NCBI RefSeq assembly: GCF_024267655.1
Contig: NZ_CP100595.1
Location: forward strand, 868,001 to 932,000
Direction of reading: 5' to 3'
Length of the DNA: 64,000 nucleotides
Origin: Arcobacter roscoffensis
Lineage (GTDB): Bacteria > Campylobacterota > Campylobacteria > Campylobacterales > Arcobacteraceae
Below the pieces are notes generated by a model. That model did no database searches and was not told the DNA's origin. It saw only the letters and a list, made by a program, of their open reading frames with translations. The position numbers and the translations under genes are program-made. Of the stretch, positions 8,894-18,640 are shown in pieces (the stretch's first letter is position 1; every line of letters starts with the position of its first letter).

Positions 8894-10306
8894 TTAAGAT
8901 AAGTCTTTTAGTGTTGCTATATTTGCAGCAAGTTTGTTGTGAACTTCTAGATATTCATCTTCTGGAATAGAATCAGCTACAACACCAGCACCTGCTTGGA
9001 AAATTACAGTGTCATCTGTAAGCATTGTTGTTCTAATAGTAATACAACTATCCATATTTCCATCAAATCCAAAGTATCCAATACTTCCTGAATAGAAGTT
9101 TCTTTTGATACCTTCAAATTGAGCGATTAATTCCATTGCCCTAATTTTTGGAGCTCCTGTCATAGTTCCTGCTGTAAAAGTAGCCATAAATAAATCAAAC
9201 ATATCATACTTTGTATCATCAATAACAGCTTCTACATCAGATACTATATGCATAACATGTGAGTATTTTTCAATTCTCATTAAGTCTGTAACTTTTACAG
9301 TTCCTGCTTTTGCAACTCTTCCCACATCATTTCTTCCAAGGTCAACAAGCATTAGATGTTCAGCATTTTCTTTTGAATCATTTTTAAGCTCATTTTCCAT
9401 TTGTAAGTCTTTTTCTAAAGTCTTACCTCTTTTTCTTGTTCCTGCAATTGGTCTTAAAAGCAAGTGTCCATCAACTAGTTTTACCATAACCTCAGGTGAA
9501 CTTCCTGCGATACAAAAGTTTTCATACTCTAGGAAAATTAAATAAGGACTTGGGTTTTTACTTCGAAGAGATCTATAAAAACTTAAGTTATCAACCTTTG
9601 CTTTTTGGATAAATCGATTTGACATCAGAATTTGGAATACATCCCCTGATCTAATCATTTCTTTTGAACGAGCAACCATATCAAAAAATTGTTCTTTTGT
9701 GAAATTAAACTTACCTTCATCTAAAATTTCAGCTTTTTTAGGGGCTTGATATACATAAGGAGTATAAAGCTCTTTTTCTATTTTTTCAAGCTCATTTTTT
9801 AATGAGTCAATAGAAGTTAACATAATTAGTTTAGATGTTTTATGTGAAAAACCTAAAATTATATTTGGTCTAATTAAATCTAAATCAGGGATATTTAACT
9901 GGTCTTCCAAAGAGTTCATTGATTTTTTAAGTGTTGGCTCAAACTCTTTACCAATATCATAGCCAATATTCCCAATAAATCCATCTACAAAACCAATACC
10001 AAGCTCTTGTGCTTTTTGTTTATAAAAATCTTTGTCAAAATCTTTATAATATTTTTGTAAAAATTTTAAAGGGTTAGAGTCGACTTCTTTTGTAATTCCC
10101 TCTTCATTTTTAAAGTAACAAATACCATTTTCATACCAAACTCTTTCTCTTGCTCCAATTACAATAAATGAGTAGTTCCCATCACTTGAATTGATAGTAC
10201 TTTCAAAAAGAAAAGTTACTTCATTTGTATATAAAGCTTTTATCTTTTCATAAATTGAAACAGGTGTAAATTGGTCTAAAAATAGTTCTTTACTATAAAA
10301 ATTCAT
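8894..10306 (-). CDS. trpE: Anthranilate synthase component I
   Basis: This 470-residue chorismate-utilising enzyme makes anthranilate for tryptophan synthesis together with a glutaminase (TrpG) that is not in this window. The C-terminal chorismate-binding domain is well conserved: RPIAGTRKRGKT, MLVDLGRNDVGRVA, ATFTAGTMTGAPKIRAMELI and the end piece FQAGAGVVADS. The length and the N-terminal half fit TrpE better than the related PabB, but the two families are similar and a dual role cannot be excluded. It is separated from trpB, which lies alone at 56731. It is 12 bases downstream of the SPOR gene. Confidence 0.87.
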   Translation of the reverse strand: MNFYSKELFLDQFTPVSIYEKIKALYTNEVTFLFESTINSSDGNYSFIVIGARERVWYENGICYFKNEEGITKEVDSNPLKFLQKYYKDFDKDFYKQKAQELGIGFVDGFIGNIGYDIGKEFEPTLKKSMNSLEDQLNIPDLDLIRPNIILGFSHKTSKLIMLTSIDSLKNELEKIEKELYTPYVYQAPKKAEILDEGKFNFTKEQFFDMVARSKEMIRSGDVFQILMSNRFIQKAKVDNLSFYRSLRSKNPSPYLIFLEYENFCIAGSSPEVMVKLVDGHLLLRPIAGTRKRGKTLEKDLQMENELKNDSKENAEHLMLVDLGRNDVGRVAKAGTVKVTDLMRIEKYSHVMHIVSDVEAVIDDTKYDMFDLFMATFTAGTMTGAPKIRAMELIAQFEGIKRNFYSGSIGYFGFDGNMDSCITIRTTMLTDDTVIFQAGAGVVADSIPEDEYLEVHNKLAANIATLKDLS

Positions 10307-10318
10307 TAATCTTCCAGT

Positions 10319-11248
10319 CTAAAATTTAAGAACATAAGCACCGCTTAGGTTCAGTTTTTTCTTTATATCATCTATATTCTGCTTAGCTGTTGCTCTAGAA
10401 GAATATGGTCCTATAAGTACTTTATTGTACATTTTTCCTTTTACTTCAACTTTATATATTTTATATTTTAAGTTTGCATCTCTTATTTTATTTATATAGC
10501 TTGCACTTGGTGTTTTACTAAAGGCACCAATTTGTACAAAATATCCTTTTGGAGCTGCATCTGAAGTGTTTTGAATCAATTGTTTAACAGTTTTCTTAGG
10601 TTCTTGTTTTGTAACTTTAGGTTCTTCTTTTTTTATTTCTTTTTTAACTTCTTCTTTTTTCTCTTCTACTTCTTTTTTCTTTTGCTCTTTAATTTTAGCA
10701 ATTGTAGCATCTAAATCACTCTCTTCAATTGAAGCTTCTTTTTTAGGTTCTTCTTCTTGAATTACACTTTGTTTAATCTCATTTAGTTTTTCTTCTGAGA
10801 TTATTTCTTCATCATCATTACTTTTTTTAACTCTATCATTCATGATTTTTTGAAAGTTTTCTTCAATATTTGCATCTTCACCTGTTTGAGCTAATTGTGT
10901 TTCTGTTTGATTTGATGTAAAAGGATCTTCTTTTGGACTATCTGTTAAAAGGCGAATAACAATAATAGTTAATAAAAATACAACAACCAATACTAAACCT
11001 AAGATTAGATATCTTTTCTTGTTTTCTTCATTTGATTTTGAAGATTGAAGCATTATATTATCTAGTTCTTGCTCACTTGGGTCTTCATTGACTCTTGGAG
11101 ATTTAGGAGGAGTGTTATTAAAATCAGGTGAAGTTGACTGCCCGATATGGTTTTCAACTTCTTCTAGTTCATTTAGTTTTTGTTCTAACTCTTCTCTTTC
11201 TTGATGTACTTGGATTTTTTTTAAAAAATCATCGCCTTTAATTTCCAT
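10319..11248 (-). CDS. SPOR-domain cell-envelope protein
   Basis: A bitopic inner-membrane protein of 309 residues. It has a charged cytoplasmic N-terminus (about 1-80), one transmembrane helix (YLILGLVLVVVFLLTIIVI, about 81-100), a Lys/Glu-rich periplasmic linker (about 150-220) and a C-terminal SPOR domain (KGYFVQIGAFSKTPSASYI to the end). SPOR domains bind denuded peptidoglycan at division sites, so the protein probably works in septal or wall remodelling. It has no enzymatic domain. It lies 23 bases after glyA and before trpE. Confidence 0.85.
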   Translation of the reverse strand: MEIKGDDFLKKIQVHQEREELEQKLNELEEVENHIGQSTSPDFNNTPPKSPRVNEDPSEQELDNIMLQSSKSNEENKKRYLILGLVLVVVFLLTIIVIRLLTDSPKEDPFTSNQTETQLAQTGEDANIEENFQKIMNDRVKKSNDDEEIISEEKLNEIKQSVIQEEEPKKEASIEESDLDATIAKIKEQKKKEVEEKKEEVKKEIKKEEPKVTKQEPKKTVKQLIQNTSDAAPKGYFVQIGAFSKTPSASYINKIRDANLKYKIYKVEVKGKMYNKVLIGPYSSRATAKQNIDDIKKKLNLSGAYVLKF

Positions 11249-11271
11249 AATTGATCCTTATTTATCAAAAT

Positions 11272-12534
11272 TTAGTAAGTAGACTGAGTGTAAATAACAA
11301 AGTTATTAGCTAAATCTTTAAGTTCAGCCTTAATACTTGCTTGTAATTCAGTGTTCTCAATATCGTCTAAAATATCAGCAATTTTGTTTGCAATTAATTC
11401 AAACTCTTGCTCTTTCATTCCTCTTGCTGTTAAAGCAGGTGATCCAATTCTAACCCCTGATGTTACAAATGGAGATCTTGTTTCACCTGGTACTGTATTT
11501 TTATTTACAGTAATTCCAGCGTTTTGTAATGCTGCATCTGCATCTTTTCCTGAAAATTCTTTGTTTAAGAAAGATACTAATACTAAGTGATTATCTGTTC
11601 CACCAGATACAATATCGTATCCTCTTGAAACTAATACTTCACCAAGTTTAGCTGCATTTGCTTTTACTTGCTTAGCATAATCTTTCCATTCAGGTGCTAA
11701 AATCTCTTTAAATGCTACTGCTTTTGCTGCCATTACGTGAACTAATGGTCCACCTTGTAATCCTGGGAAAATAGCAGAATTGATTTTCTTAGCAATATCT
11801 TCATCATTTGATAAAATAATACCACCTCTTGGACCTCTTAAAGTCTTATGAGTTGTTGAAGTTACTACATCAGCATAAGGGAATGGACTCATATGCTCAC
11901 CTGCTGCAACTAATCCAGCAATATGTGCAATATCAGCAAATAAAATAGCACCAACTGCATCAGCAATTTCTCTAAATTTAGAAAAATCAATTTCTCTTGC
12001 GTAAGCAGAAGCTCCACAAACGATGATTTTTGGTTGAGTGATTTTAGCAATTTCCATTACTTTATCATAGTTAATTCTACCATCTAATTCTACACCGTAG
12101 TAGAATGCTTGGTAGTTCTTACCTGAGAATGATGGTTTAGAACCATGAGTTAAGTGACCACCATGAGATAAGTCCATACCTAAGATTTTATCACCAGCTT
12201 TTAATAATGCTGCATAAACAGCACCATTTGCTTGTGAACCTGAATGTGGTTGTACATTTGCATAAGAACATCCAAAGATTTCACAAGCTCTATCAATTGC
12301 TAATTGCTCAGCAGCATCAGCAAATTCACATCCACCATAATATCTTTTATAAGGGTAACCCTCAGCATATTTGTTTGTAAATACTGAACCCATAGTTTCC
12401 ATAACAGCAGGTGAAGTAAAGTTCTCACTTGCAATCATTTCTAAGTGTGTTGTTTGTCTATCTAACTCTTGCTCAACGATATCAAATATCTCTTTATCTG
12501 CCTCTTTTAACGATGCGTTTGATATATAGCTCAT
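11272..12534 (-). CDS. glyA: Serine hydroxymethyltransferase
   Basis: GlyA converts serine and tetrahydrofolate into glycine and methylene-tetrahydrofolate, supplying one-carbon units. The 420-residue protein carries the PLP-lysine motif [15 protein letters not shown] near residue 225, the [14 protein letters not shown] region and [10 protein letters not shown] at the N-terminus. It follows lysS, the order I recall from other Campylobacterota, with an AGGAG ribosome-binding site in the 53-base gap. Confidence 0.97.
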   Translation of the reverse strand: MSYISNASLKEADKEIFDIVEQELDRQTTHLEMIASENFTSPAVMETMGSVFTNKYAEGYPYKRYYGGCEFADAAEQLAIDRACEIFGCSYANVQPHSGSQANGAVYAALLKAGDKILGMDLSHGGHLTHGSKPSFSGKNYQAFYYGVELDGRINYDKVMEIAKITQPKIIVCGASAYAREIDFSKFREIADAVGAILFADIAHIAGLVAAGEHMSPFPYADVVTSTTHKTLRGPRGGIILSNDEDIAKKINSAIFPGLQGGPLVHVMAAKAVAFKEILAPEWKDYAKQVKANAAKLGEVLVSRGYDIVSGGTDNHLVLVSFLNKEFSGKDADAALQNAGITVNKNTVPGETRSPFVTSGVRIGSPALTARGMKEQEFELIANKIADILDDIENTELQASIKAELKDLANNFVIYTQSTY

Positions 12535-12572
12535 AGTTTTCTCCTATATTATTTTTCTTTTTCCTAAGAAAT

Positions 12573-12589
12573 AAGAGTTAGTAACTCTT
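12573..12589 (-). terminator. Short hairpin at the lysS stop codon
   Basis: Seven-base arms AAGAGTT and AACTCTT flank a three-base loop and overlap the lysS stop. No strong U-run follows on the minus strand, so at most partial termination before glyA is expected. Confidence 0.35.
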
Positions 12590-14108
12590 AATCTTCCTCT
12601 TCTCCATGAAGATCAATTTCATGTTTGATTGGTTTCATTGCTGGGAATAATAGTACATCTCTAATAGAGTGCTCATTTGTAAGCATCATTACTAATCTAT
12701 CCATACCAATACCTTGTCCAGCACATGGAGCCATTCCATATGATAAGGCATTTACAAAGTCTTCATCCATTTCATGTGCTTCATCATCTCCACCAGATTC
12801 TTTTGCAGCCATTTGTCCTTCAAATCTTCCTAGTTGATCTAATGGATCATTAAGCTCAGAGAAGGCATTTGCAATTTCTTTACCTGCGATAAATAACTCA
12901 AATCTATCAGTTAAATGTGGTTTTTCATCATTTCTTCTAGCAAGTGGTGAGATTTCAACTGGATATTCTGTAATGAAAGTAGGGTTGATAAGTTTATCTT
13001 CTACATATTCATCAAATAGCTCACCTTGTAATTGACCTAAATTCATAGCTTCATTTACATCTAAGTTTTTCTCTTTCATAAAGGCAATAATTTTGTCTTT
13101 ATCTTCTGTAATATCAGCTGGAACTCCACCAATACTTGTAAGTGATTCAATTAAAGGAACTTCGCTAAATTTAGTGAAGTCAATTTCAAGTTCACCATAA
13201 GGTAAAGTTGTAGGTAAATCTAAGTGTTCAAATAAATACTCAAAGTACTCTTTTGTAAGTTCAATTAAGTCTTTATACGTTTTATAAGCCCAGTAAAACT
13301 CAATAGAAGTAAATTCAGGATTATGTGTAGCATCCATTCCTTCATTTCTAAAACATCTATTTATTTCAAATACAGCTTCAAATCCACCAACAATACATCT
13401 TTTTAAGTATAACTCAGGTGCAATTCTTAAAAATCTATCTACATTTAAGGCATTGTGATGAGTCGTGAATGGTTTAGCATTTGCTCCACCTGCAATTGGG
13501 TGCATCATAGGAGTTTCAACTTCTAAGAAACCTTTATCTTCAAAGAATCTTCTTGTAAGTGAGATAACTTTTGATCTTACATGGAAAGTTTTTCTAACTT
13601 GTGAGTTCATGATTAAGTCTAAATATCTTTGTCTATATCTTAACTCCTTATCTTGAATACCATGGTATTTTTCAGGTAATGGAGAGATAGATTTAGTAAG
13701 AATTTTTAAATCATGTACATGCAGTGATAACTCACCTTTATTTGTAACAAAAGGGTAACCACTTACTTCAATAATATCACCAACTTCTACATTTTTCTTG
13801 AAAATGTCATTGTAGAAACCTTCTGGTAAATTGTCTCTTGCTACATAAATTTGTAATATTCCTGATTCATCTTCGATTTTTAAAAATGATGCTTTACCCA
13901 TAAGTCTGAAAAATTTAATTCTTCCTGCAACTGTATAGTGTCTATTTTCATCTCTTTTATCTTCTTTTTGAAAAATATCTGTATTAACATTTAAATATTT
14001 ACTAATTGTCGTATTTCTATCACTATTATTTGCGTATGGATTAACACCTAAATCTCTTAATCTATCTGCTTTATCAATTCTTTGTTGTATATATTTATTT
14101 TCAAACAA
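12588..14108 (-). CDS. lysS: Lysyl-tRNA synthetase (class II)
   Basis: A 506-residue class II enzyme that charges tRNA-Lys. An N-terminal OB-fold anticodon-binding domain (about residues 55-160, containing VAGRIKFFRLMGKASF) precedes the catalytic core. Motif 2 is seen as INRCFRNEGMDATHNPEFTS and motif 3 as GQGIGMDRLVMMLT. The last residues are acidic (HGEEED). It begins 12 bases after the CvpA-like gene stop and is followed by glyA. Confidence 0.97.
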   Translation of the reverse strand: MFENKYIQQRIDKADRLRDLGVNPYANNSDRNTTISKYLNVNTDIFQKEDKRDENRHYTVAGRIKFFRLMGKASFLKIEDESGILQIYVARDNLPEGFYNDIFKKNVEVGDIIEVSGYPFVTNKGELSLHVHDLKILTKSISPLPEKYHGIQDKELRYRQRYLDLIMNSQVRKTFHVRSKVISLTRRFFEDKGFLEVETPMMHPIAGGANAKPFTTHHNALNVDRFLRIAPELYLKRCIVGGFEAVFEINRCFRNEGMDATHNPEFTSIEFYWAYKTYKDLIELTKEYFEYLFEHLDLPTTLPYGELEIDFTKFSEVPLIESLTSIGGVPADITEDKDKIIAFMKEKNLDVNEAMNLGQLQGELFDEYVEDKLINPTFITEYPVEISPLARRNDEKPHLTDRFELFIAGKEIANAFSELNDPLDQLGRFEGQMAAKESGGDDEAHEMDEDFVNALSYGMAPCAGQGIGMDRLVMMLTNEHSIRDVLLFPAMKPIKHEIDLHGEEED

Positions 14109-14120
14109 TATAAAATTCCT

Positions 14121-14915
14121 TTAGTTATTTTCTTCTTTATTTTCTTGTGTATTTGCTATGCTATTAAGTTTTTCTTTTACAGTATCAATTTGCTTTTGTG
14201 TTGCAGTTTTTGTATCTTCAAGTTGTTGTTCAACTTTATTGATAACTTCTTGTTCAACTGATTTTTTAACATCATTTACTGTATCTTCAACTGTTTTACT
14301 TACTTCATTTTTTGTATTTTCTAAAGCTTCTTGAACTTTTTGTGAAGTTGGTTTAGTTTCTGTTGATGTAGCTTCTTTTGTAGTCTCAACTACTTTATCA
14401 ACTGCACCACCTACTGAATCAGTGATTTTAGTAGTATCTAGTTTTATAATATATGAACCAACACTAACTAAATGAGGCATTACAACAGAACCTGCTGTTT
14501 TATCATCAATTGCTTTTTTAAATGATTCTACTTGATATAATGCATAAGCAATAACAGAGAAAATTAAAAATACCTTACCTGCACCAAATATAAATCCAAA
14601 AATTCTATCAACTATACCTAATCCACTTGCACTAAAGATTTTGCTTATAATCATTCCTAATAAGTAAACAAGAATCCAAAATCCAATTAATGCAACAATA
14701 AAACCTATTAATTTAATAGTTGTTTCATTTTCTAAAGCTAAAATAGGAGCTATTAAATCTCCAATATTTTCAGATATTCTTGAAGCAACAAAAATTGCAC
14801 CAATTATCCCAATAATTCCAAAAACTTCTTTGATTAGACCTCTAAAAAGCCCTTTAAGTCCTAACACTAAAGTAATACCAAGTATTACCATATCAAAAAT
14901 AGTAAACTCTTGCAT
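14121..14915 (-). CDS. CvpA-family membrane protein with long charged C-terminal tail
   Basis: The first 130 residues form the CvpA fold: four hydrophobic helices (starting MVILGITLVLGLKGLFRG) and the typical GIIGIIGAIFVASRI segment. CvpA homologues are linked to colicin V production and, in some bacteria, to bile or envelope stress. About 110 additional residues follow, rich in Lys, Glu, Thr and Val with heptad-like spacing, so a coiled coil is likely. It is the first gene of the lysS-glyA block, with AAGGAAA upstream of the ATG. Its promoter region is shared divergently with ispG. Confidence 0.8.
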   Translation of the reverse strand: MQEFTIFDMVILGITLVLGLKGLFRGLIKEVFGIIGIIGAIFVASRISENIGDLIAPILALENETTIKLIGFIVALIGFWILVYLLGMIISKIFSASGLGIVDRIFGFIFGAGKVFLIFSVIAYALYQVESFKKAIDDKTAGSVVMPHLVSVGSYIIKLDTTKITDSVGGAVDKVVETTKEATSTETKPTSQKVQEALENTKNEVSKTVEDTVNDVKKSVEQEVINKVEQQLEDTKTATQKQIDTVKEKLNSIANTQENKEENN

Positions 14916-14980
14916 AGATTTCCTTTACATAATATGCGATAGTATATCTAATCAATTCATAAGAAAACTTTAAAAAGTTT

Positions 14981-15012
14981 TTGACAAAAATTTAATCTTT
15001 TTTAGATAAAAT
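14981..15012 (+). promoter_or_regulatory. ispG promoter, possibly giving a leaderless mRNA
   Basis: A consensus TTGACA at 14981-14986 is followed by a -10-like AGATAAAAT at 15004-15012. The ATG of ispG is at 15019, about seven bases after the -10, and there is no Shine-Dalgarno between them. Transcription would begin at or next to the start codon. Confidence 0.5.
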
Positions 15013-15018
15013 CTCTTC

Positions 15019-16080
15019 ATGATAAAAAGATACCCAACAAAACAAATAAAAGTAGGAAATGTACTAGTTGGTGGTGATGCACCAATTCCAGTACAATCAA
15101 TGACATTTACAAAAACAAGTGATGTTGCTGCAACAGTAGAGCAAATAAGAGCTTTACACTTTGCAGGAGCTGATATTGTAAGAGTTGCAGTGCCTGATAT
15201 GGATGCTGCTAATGCTTTGAAAGATATAAAAAGTCAAGTTGATTTACCTTTAGTTGCAGATATACATTTTAAATATAAACTAGCATTAAAAGCAGCAGAG
15301 GTAGTTGACTGTATTAGAATTAATCCAGGAAATATAGGTGATAAGAAAAGAGTAGCGGAGGTTGTGAAAGCTTGTCAAGAAAGACAAATTCCTATTAGAA
15401 TTGGAGTTAATTCAGGTTCACTTGAAAAACAATTTGAAGATAAATATGGTCAAACACCTGAGGGAATGGTAGCAAGTGCTGATTATAATATCAAGTATTT
15501 AGAAGATTTAGGTTTTACAGATTTAAAAGTATCTCTAAAAGCTAGTGATGTTCAAAGAACAGTTCAAGCTTATAGAATGTTAAGACCTATGAATAATTAT
15601 GCTTTTCATTTAGGTGTTACAGAAGCTGGAACACAGTTCCACTCTACTATAAAATCTTCAATAGCCTTAGGTTCACTTCTACTTGATGGTATAGGTGATA
15701 CTTTAAGAGTTTCTATGACAGGTGAGTTAGAAGAGGAAATTAAAGTAGGAAAAGCAATCTTAAAAGATGTAGGAATTGCAAAAGAGGGATTAAATATCGT
15801 ATCTTGTCCTACTTGTGGAAGAATTGAAGCTGATTTAGTAAGTGCAGTTGCAGAGATTGAGAAAAGAACAAATCATATTAAAACTCCTTTAGATGTTTCT
15901 GTTATGGGATGTGTTGTAAATGCAATTGGTGAGGCTAAAAGTGCTGACGTTGCTATTGCTTTTGGAAAAGGAAGTGGTTTAGTTATGAAAAGAGGTGAAA
16001 TTCTTGCTAGGCTAAAAGGTGATGAACTTATAAATAAGTTTGTTGAAGAAGTAGAACTTGAAGCACAAAAAAGAAAATAA
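15019..16080 (+). CDS. ispG: 4-hydroxy-3-methylbut-2-en-1-yl diphosphate synthase (flavodoxin)
   Basis: IspG is the iron-sulfur reductase that makes HMBPP in the MEP isoprenoid pathway, which ultimately also supplies undecaprenyl phosphate. The cluster cysteines are visible in [13 protein letters not shown] and [12 protein letters not shown] near the C-terminus. The N-terminal TIM barrel begins with [14 protein letters not shown]. It is 353 residues long, the usual size. The stop codon overlaps the dnaB ATG by one base. Confidence 0.97.
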   Translation: MIKRYPTKQIKVGNVLVGGDAPIPVQSMTFTKTSDVAATVEQIRALHFAGADIVRVAVPDMDAANALKDIKSQVDLPLVADIHFKYKLALKAAEVVDCIRINPGNIGDKKRVAEVVKACQERQIPIRIGVNSGSLEKQFEDKYGQTPEGMVASADYNIKYLEDLGFTDLKVSLKASDVQRTVQAYRMLRPMNNYAFHLGVTEAGTQFHSTIKSSIALGSLLLDGIGDTLRVSMTGELEEEIKVGKAILKDVGIAKEGLNIVSCPTCGRIEADLVSAVAEIEKRTNHIKTPLDVSVMGCVVNAIGEAKSADVAIAFGKGSGLVMKRGEILARLKGDELINKFVEEVELEAQKRK

Positions 16081-18554
16081 TGGATAGTGTATATAGTATA
16101 AATATAGAAAGAGCTGTATTAAGTTCTATTTTATTTAATCCAGATGAGTTAGAAGAGATTTTAGGGGTTTTAAAAGCAAAAGACTTTTATCTTCCTGCTC
16201 ATCAAAAAATTTATGAAGTTATGATTAAACTTCATGAAGAAGATATGCCTATTGATGAAGAGTTTATTAGAAAAAGACTTGATCAAAAGGAAGTTGATGA
16301 TTCTATTTTAATAGAAATACTTTCAGCAAACCCAATCACAAATACAATTGCTTATGTAAGAGAAATAAAAGATGGTTCAATAAAAAGAGAGCTATCAACT
16401 CTAGCAACTACTATTAAAAAAGTAGCAATCGAAGAAGAAATACCTGCAAATGATGCTTTAGATACTATCCAAGGTGAGTTATATAAAATCTCAACAGATA
16501 GTGCTACAACAGAACTAAAAGATATGGAACATATCACAAGTGACACTCTTTCATATATAAAAAGAATGAAAGAACTTGGGAATACACACTTAATAGGTGA
16601 AACAACAGGTTTTGATGCACTAGATAGAAGAACAACAGGACTAAATGAAGGTGATTTAGTAATCATCGCTGCTAGGCCTGCGATGGGTAAGTGTTTAGCA
16701 AAAGGCACAAAAGTTTTAATGTATGATGGTTCTTTAAAAAATGTAGAAGATGTAAAAGTTGGAGATAAGTTAATGGGAGATGATTCTCATCCTCGAAATG
16801 TACTTTCAACTACAACTGGTAAAGAACAAATGTATTGGGTTCGACAGAATAAAGGAATTGATTATAGAGTTAATGAATCTCATATATTATCTTTAAAAAG
16901 AAGTCGTACAGAAGGACCACATAAAAATGGTGATATTTTAAATATAAATGTAAAAGAGTATTTAGAAAAAAGCGATAAGTTTAAAAGTAACTATAAAGGT
17001 TATAAAGTTCCAGTTGATTTTAAAGAGAATGATACTGTTTTAGATCCATATTTCTTAGGTTTATGGTTAGGTGATGGAGCAAGTAGAAAGCCAGCTATTT
17101 ATACAGAAGACAAAGAGATTATAGATTATTTAGATTTTTATGCAAAAAGTTTAAACTTAAAATTGAAAGAATATATAGCAGAGGGTAAATGCCCTGAGTA
17201 TTCAATAAGAAATGAGGGTAAAGTAGATGGCAAAACAACTTTTTCTTTAGAAGGACTTTTGAGAAAAGAAAACTTGCTTGAAAATAAACATATCCCTAAA
17301 AACTATTTAATTAATTCAAAACAAAAAAGATTAGAACTTTTAGCTGGACTTTTAGATAGTGATGGTCATTATGACAAAGCTGCTAATGGCTTTGAAATAA
17401 CTCAAAAAGATGAGTCTTTAGCAAAAGATATTAAGTTTTTATGTGATTCTTTGGGATTTAGAACTTCTCTTATTGAAAAAGAAGCATCAATAAAAGATAT
17501 TGACTATAAATGTCAAGTTTTTAGAGTAAGAATATTTGGAAATATTGATATTATTCCTACAAAAATTGAAAGAAAAAAAGCTAAAGAGTGGACTTGCAAT
17601 AGAACATGGAATCAAACAGGAATAACTATCGAAAAAGATATAGTTGATGATTACTATGGTTTTGAGATAGATGGTAATAAACTATTCCTTTTAGAAGATA
17701 TGACAGTTACTCATAATACTGCCGTTGTTTTAAATATGGCTTTAGCTAATGTTGAAGCTAATAGAGGTGTGATTTTTTTCTCACTTGAAATGCCTGCAGA
17801 GCAACTAATGCTTAGAATGCTTGCAGCTAAAACTTCTATTCCTTTACAAAATTTAAGAAAAGGTGATTTAGATGATAATCAATGGTCAAATTTGAGTTCG
17901 GCTTTTGATGATTTAAATACTAAGAAACTTTTTGTTGATGATGGTGGTAGTATTAATATTAACCAATTAAGAGCAAGAGTACGTAAACTTGCACAAAATG
18001 ATGATAATAATATTTCAATGGTTGTTATTGACTACTTGCAACTTATGCAAGGTACTGGAAATAAAGATAGACACCAAGAAGTTTCTGATATTTCAAGGGG
18101 TCTTAAAATGCTTGCAAGGGAAATGAAAATACCTATTGTTGCACTTTCTCAGTTAAATAGGGGACTTGAAAACAGGCCTGATAAAAGACCTATGTTATCA
18201 GACTTAAGAGAGTCTGGGGCTATTGAGCAGGATGCTGATATTATTATGTTTGTATATAGAGATGATGTATATAAACAAAGAGATGAAGCTAGAAAAGAAA
18301 AAGAAGCAAAAGATAAAGGTGAAGAATACAAATCTAATTTTGTTGATAAGCCAGTTGAGGAAGCAGAAATCATCATAGGTAAACAAAGAAATGGACCTAT
18401 TGGTACTGTAAAACTTGACTTCCATAAAGCCCTTACTAAGTTTGTGGATAAACCTGATGATAGTCATCACCATGGAGCACCTGTAGAAGTTGTATTTGAA
18501 AATGTAGCTGATACAGAAAAAGAGACAAACATGGATATGCCAGATATTTTATAA
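16080..18554 (+). CDS. dnaB: Replicative DNA helicase DnaB interrupted by an in-frame intein
   Basis: The 824-residue product is DnaB (about 482 residues after splicing) plus a 342-residue intein. The N-terminal DnaB domain (NIERAVLSSILFNPDELEEI) and the RecA-like helicase core are intact: FFSLEMPAEQLMLRM, VVIDYLQLMQG, LSQLNRGLENRPDKRP and EQDADIIMFVYRDD. The Walker A motif ARPAMGK-T is split between Lys204 and Thr547, so the helicase cannot bind ATP until the intein is removed. Start and reading frame are clear, with a one-base overlap with ispG. Splicing competence is inferred from intact terminal motifs. Confidence 0.96.
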   Translation: MDSVYSINIERAVLSSILFNPDELEEILGVLKAKDFYLPAHQKIYEVMIKLHEEDMPIDEEFIRKRLDQKEVDDSILIEILSANPITNTIAYVREIKDGSIKRELSTLATTIKKVAIEEEIPANDALDTIQGELYKISTDSATTELKDMEHITSDTLSYIKRMKELGNTHLIGETTGFDALDRRTTGLNEGDLVIIAARPAMGKCLAKGTKVLMYDGSLKNVEDVKVGDKLMGDDSHPRNVLSTTTGKEQMYWVRQNKGIDYRVNESHILSLKRSRTEGPHKNGDILNINVKEYLEKSDKFKSNYKGYKVPVDFKENDTVLDPYFLGLWLGDGASRKPAIYTEDKEIIDYLDFYAKSLNLKLKEYIAEGKCPEYSIRNEGKVDGKTTFSLEGLLRKENLLENKHIPKNYLINSKQKRLELLAGLLDSDGHYDKAANGFEITQKDESLAKDIKFLCDSLGFRTSLIEKEASIKDIDYKCQVFRVRIFGNIDIIPTKIERKKAKEWTCNRTWNQTGITIEKDIVDDYYGFEIDGNKLFLLEDMTVTHNTAVVLNMALANVEANRGVIFFSLEMPAEQLMLRMLAAKTSIPLQNLRKGDLDDNQWSNLSSAFDDLNTKKLFVDDGGSININQLRARVRKLAQNDDNNISMVVIDYLQLMQGTGNKDRHQEVSDISRGLKMLAREMKIPIVALSQLNRGLENRPDKRPMLSDLRESGAIEQDADIIMFVYRDDVYKQRDEARKEKEAKDKGEEYKSNFVDKPVEEAEIIIGKQRNGPIGTVKLDFHKALTKFVDKPDDSHHHGAPVEVVFENVADTEKETNMDMPDIL
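16692..17717 (+). mobile_element. LAGLIDADG-containing intein in the DnaB P-loop
   Basis: Residues 205-546 of the DnaB precursor. It begins with Cys205 (CLAKGTKVLMYDGS, splicing block A), contains a block B-like NESH, and ends with HN (VTHN, block G) before extein Thr547. Two endonuclease dodecapeptides are present: LGLWLGDGA with Asp332 and LAGLLDSDG with Asp428. Both acidic residues remain, so the homing endonuclease could be active. The block B position normally holding Thr is Asn here, a tolerated variation in some inteins. The in-frame open reading frame across the whole element argues for current function. Confidence 0.93.
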
Positions 18555-18604
18555 TAAACTATAAATATATAATAAATTTAATTATAATTTAAACTAACAC
18601 GCAA

Positions 18605-18610
18605 TATAAT
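18605..18610 (+). promoter_or_regulatory. Candidate -10 box before the pseudopilin gene
   Basis: TATAAT lies 31 bases before the ATG in an AT-rich 86-base gap after dnaB. An AAAGGA ribosome-binding site lies between the two. Confidence 0.4.
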
Positions 18611-18640
18611 CTTTTATATTACTTTATAAAGGATTATATT

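Noticed and set aside
8894-10306. pabB rather than trpE
   Set aside because: Length and both halves fit TrpE better; a dual role is mentioned but not preferred.
16692-17717. Group I intron or IS element in dnaB
   Set aside because: The frame is open throughout and carries protein-splicing motifs at both ends, so it is an intein.
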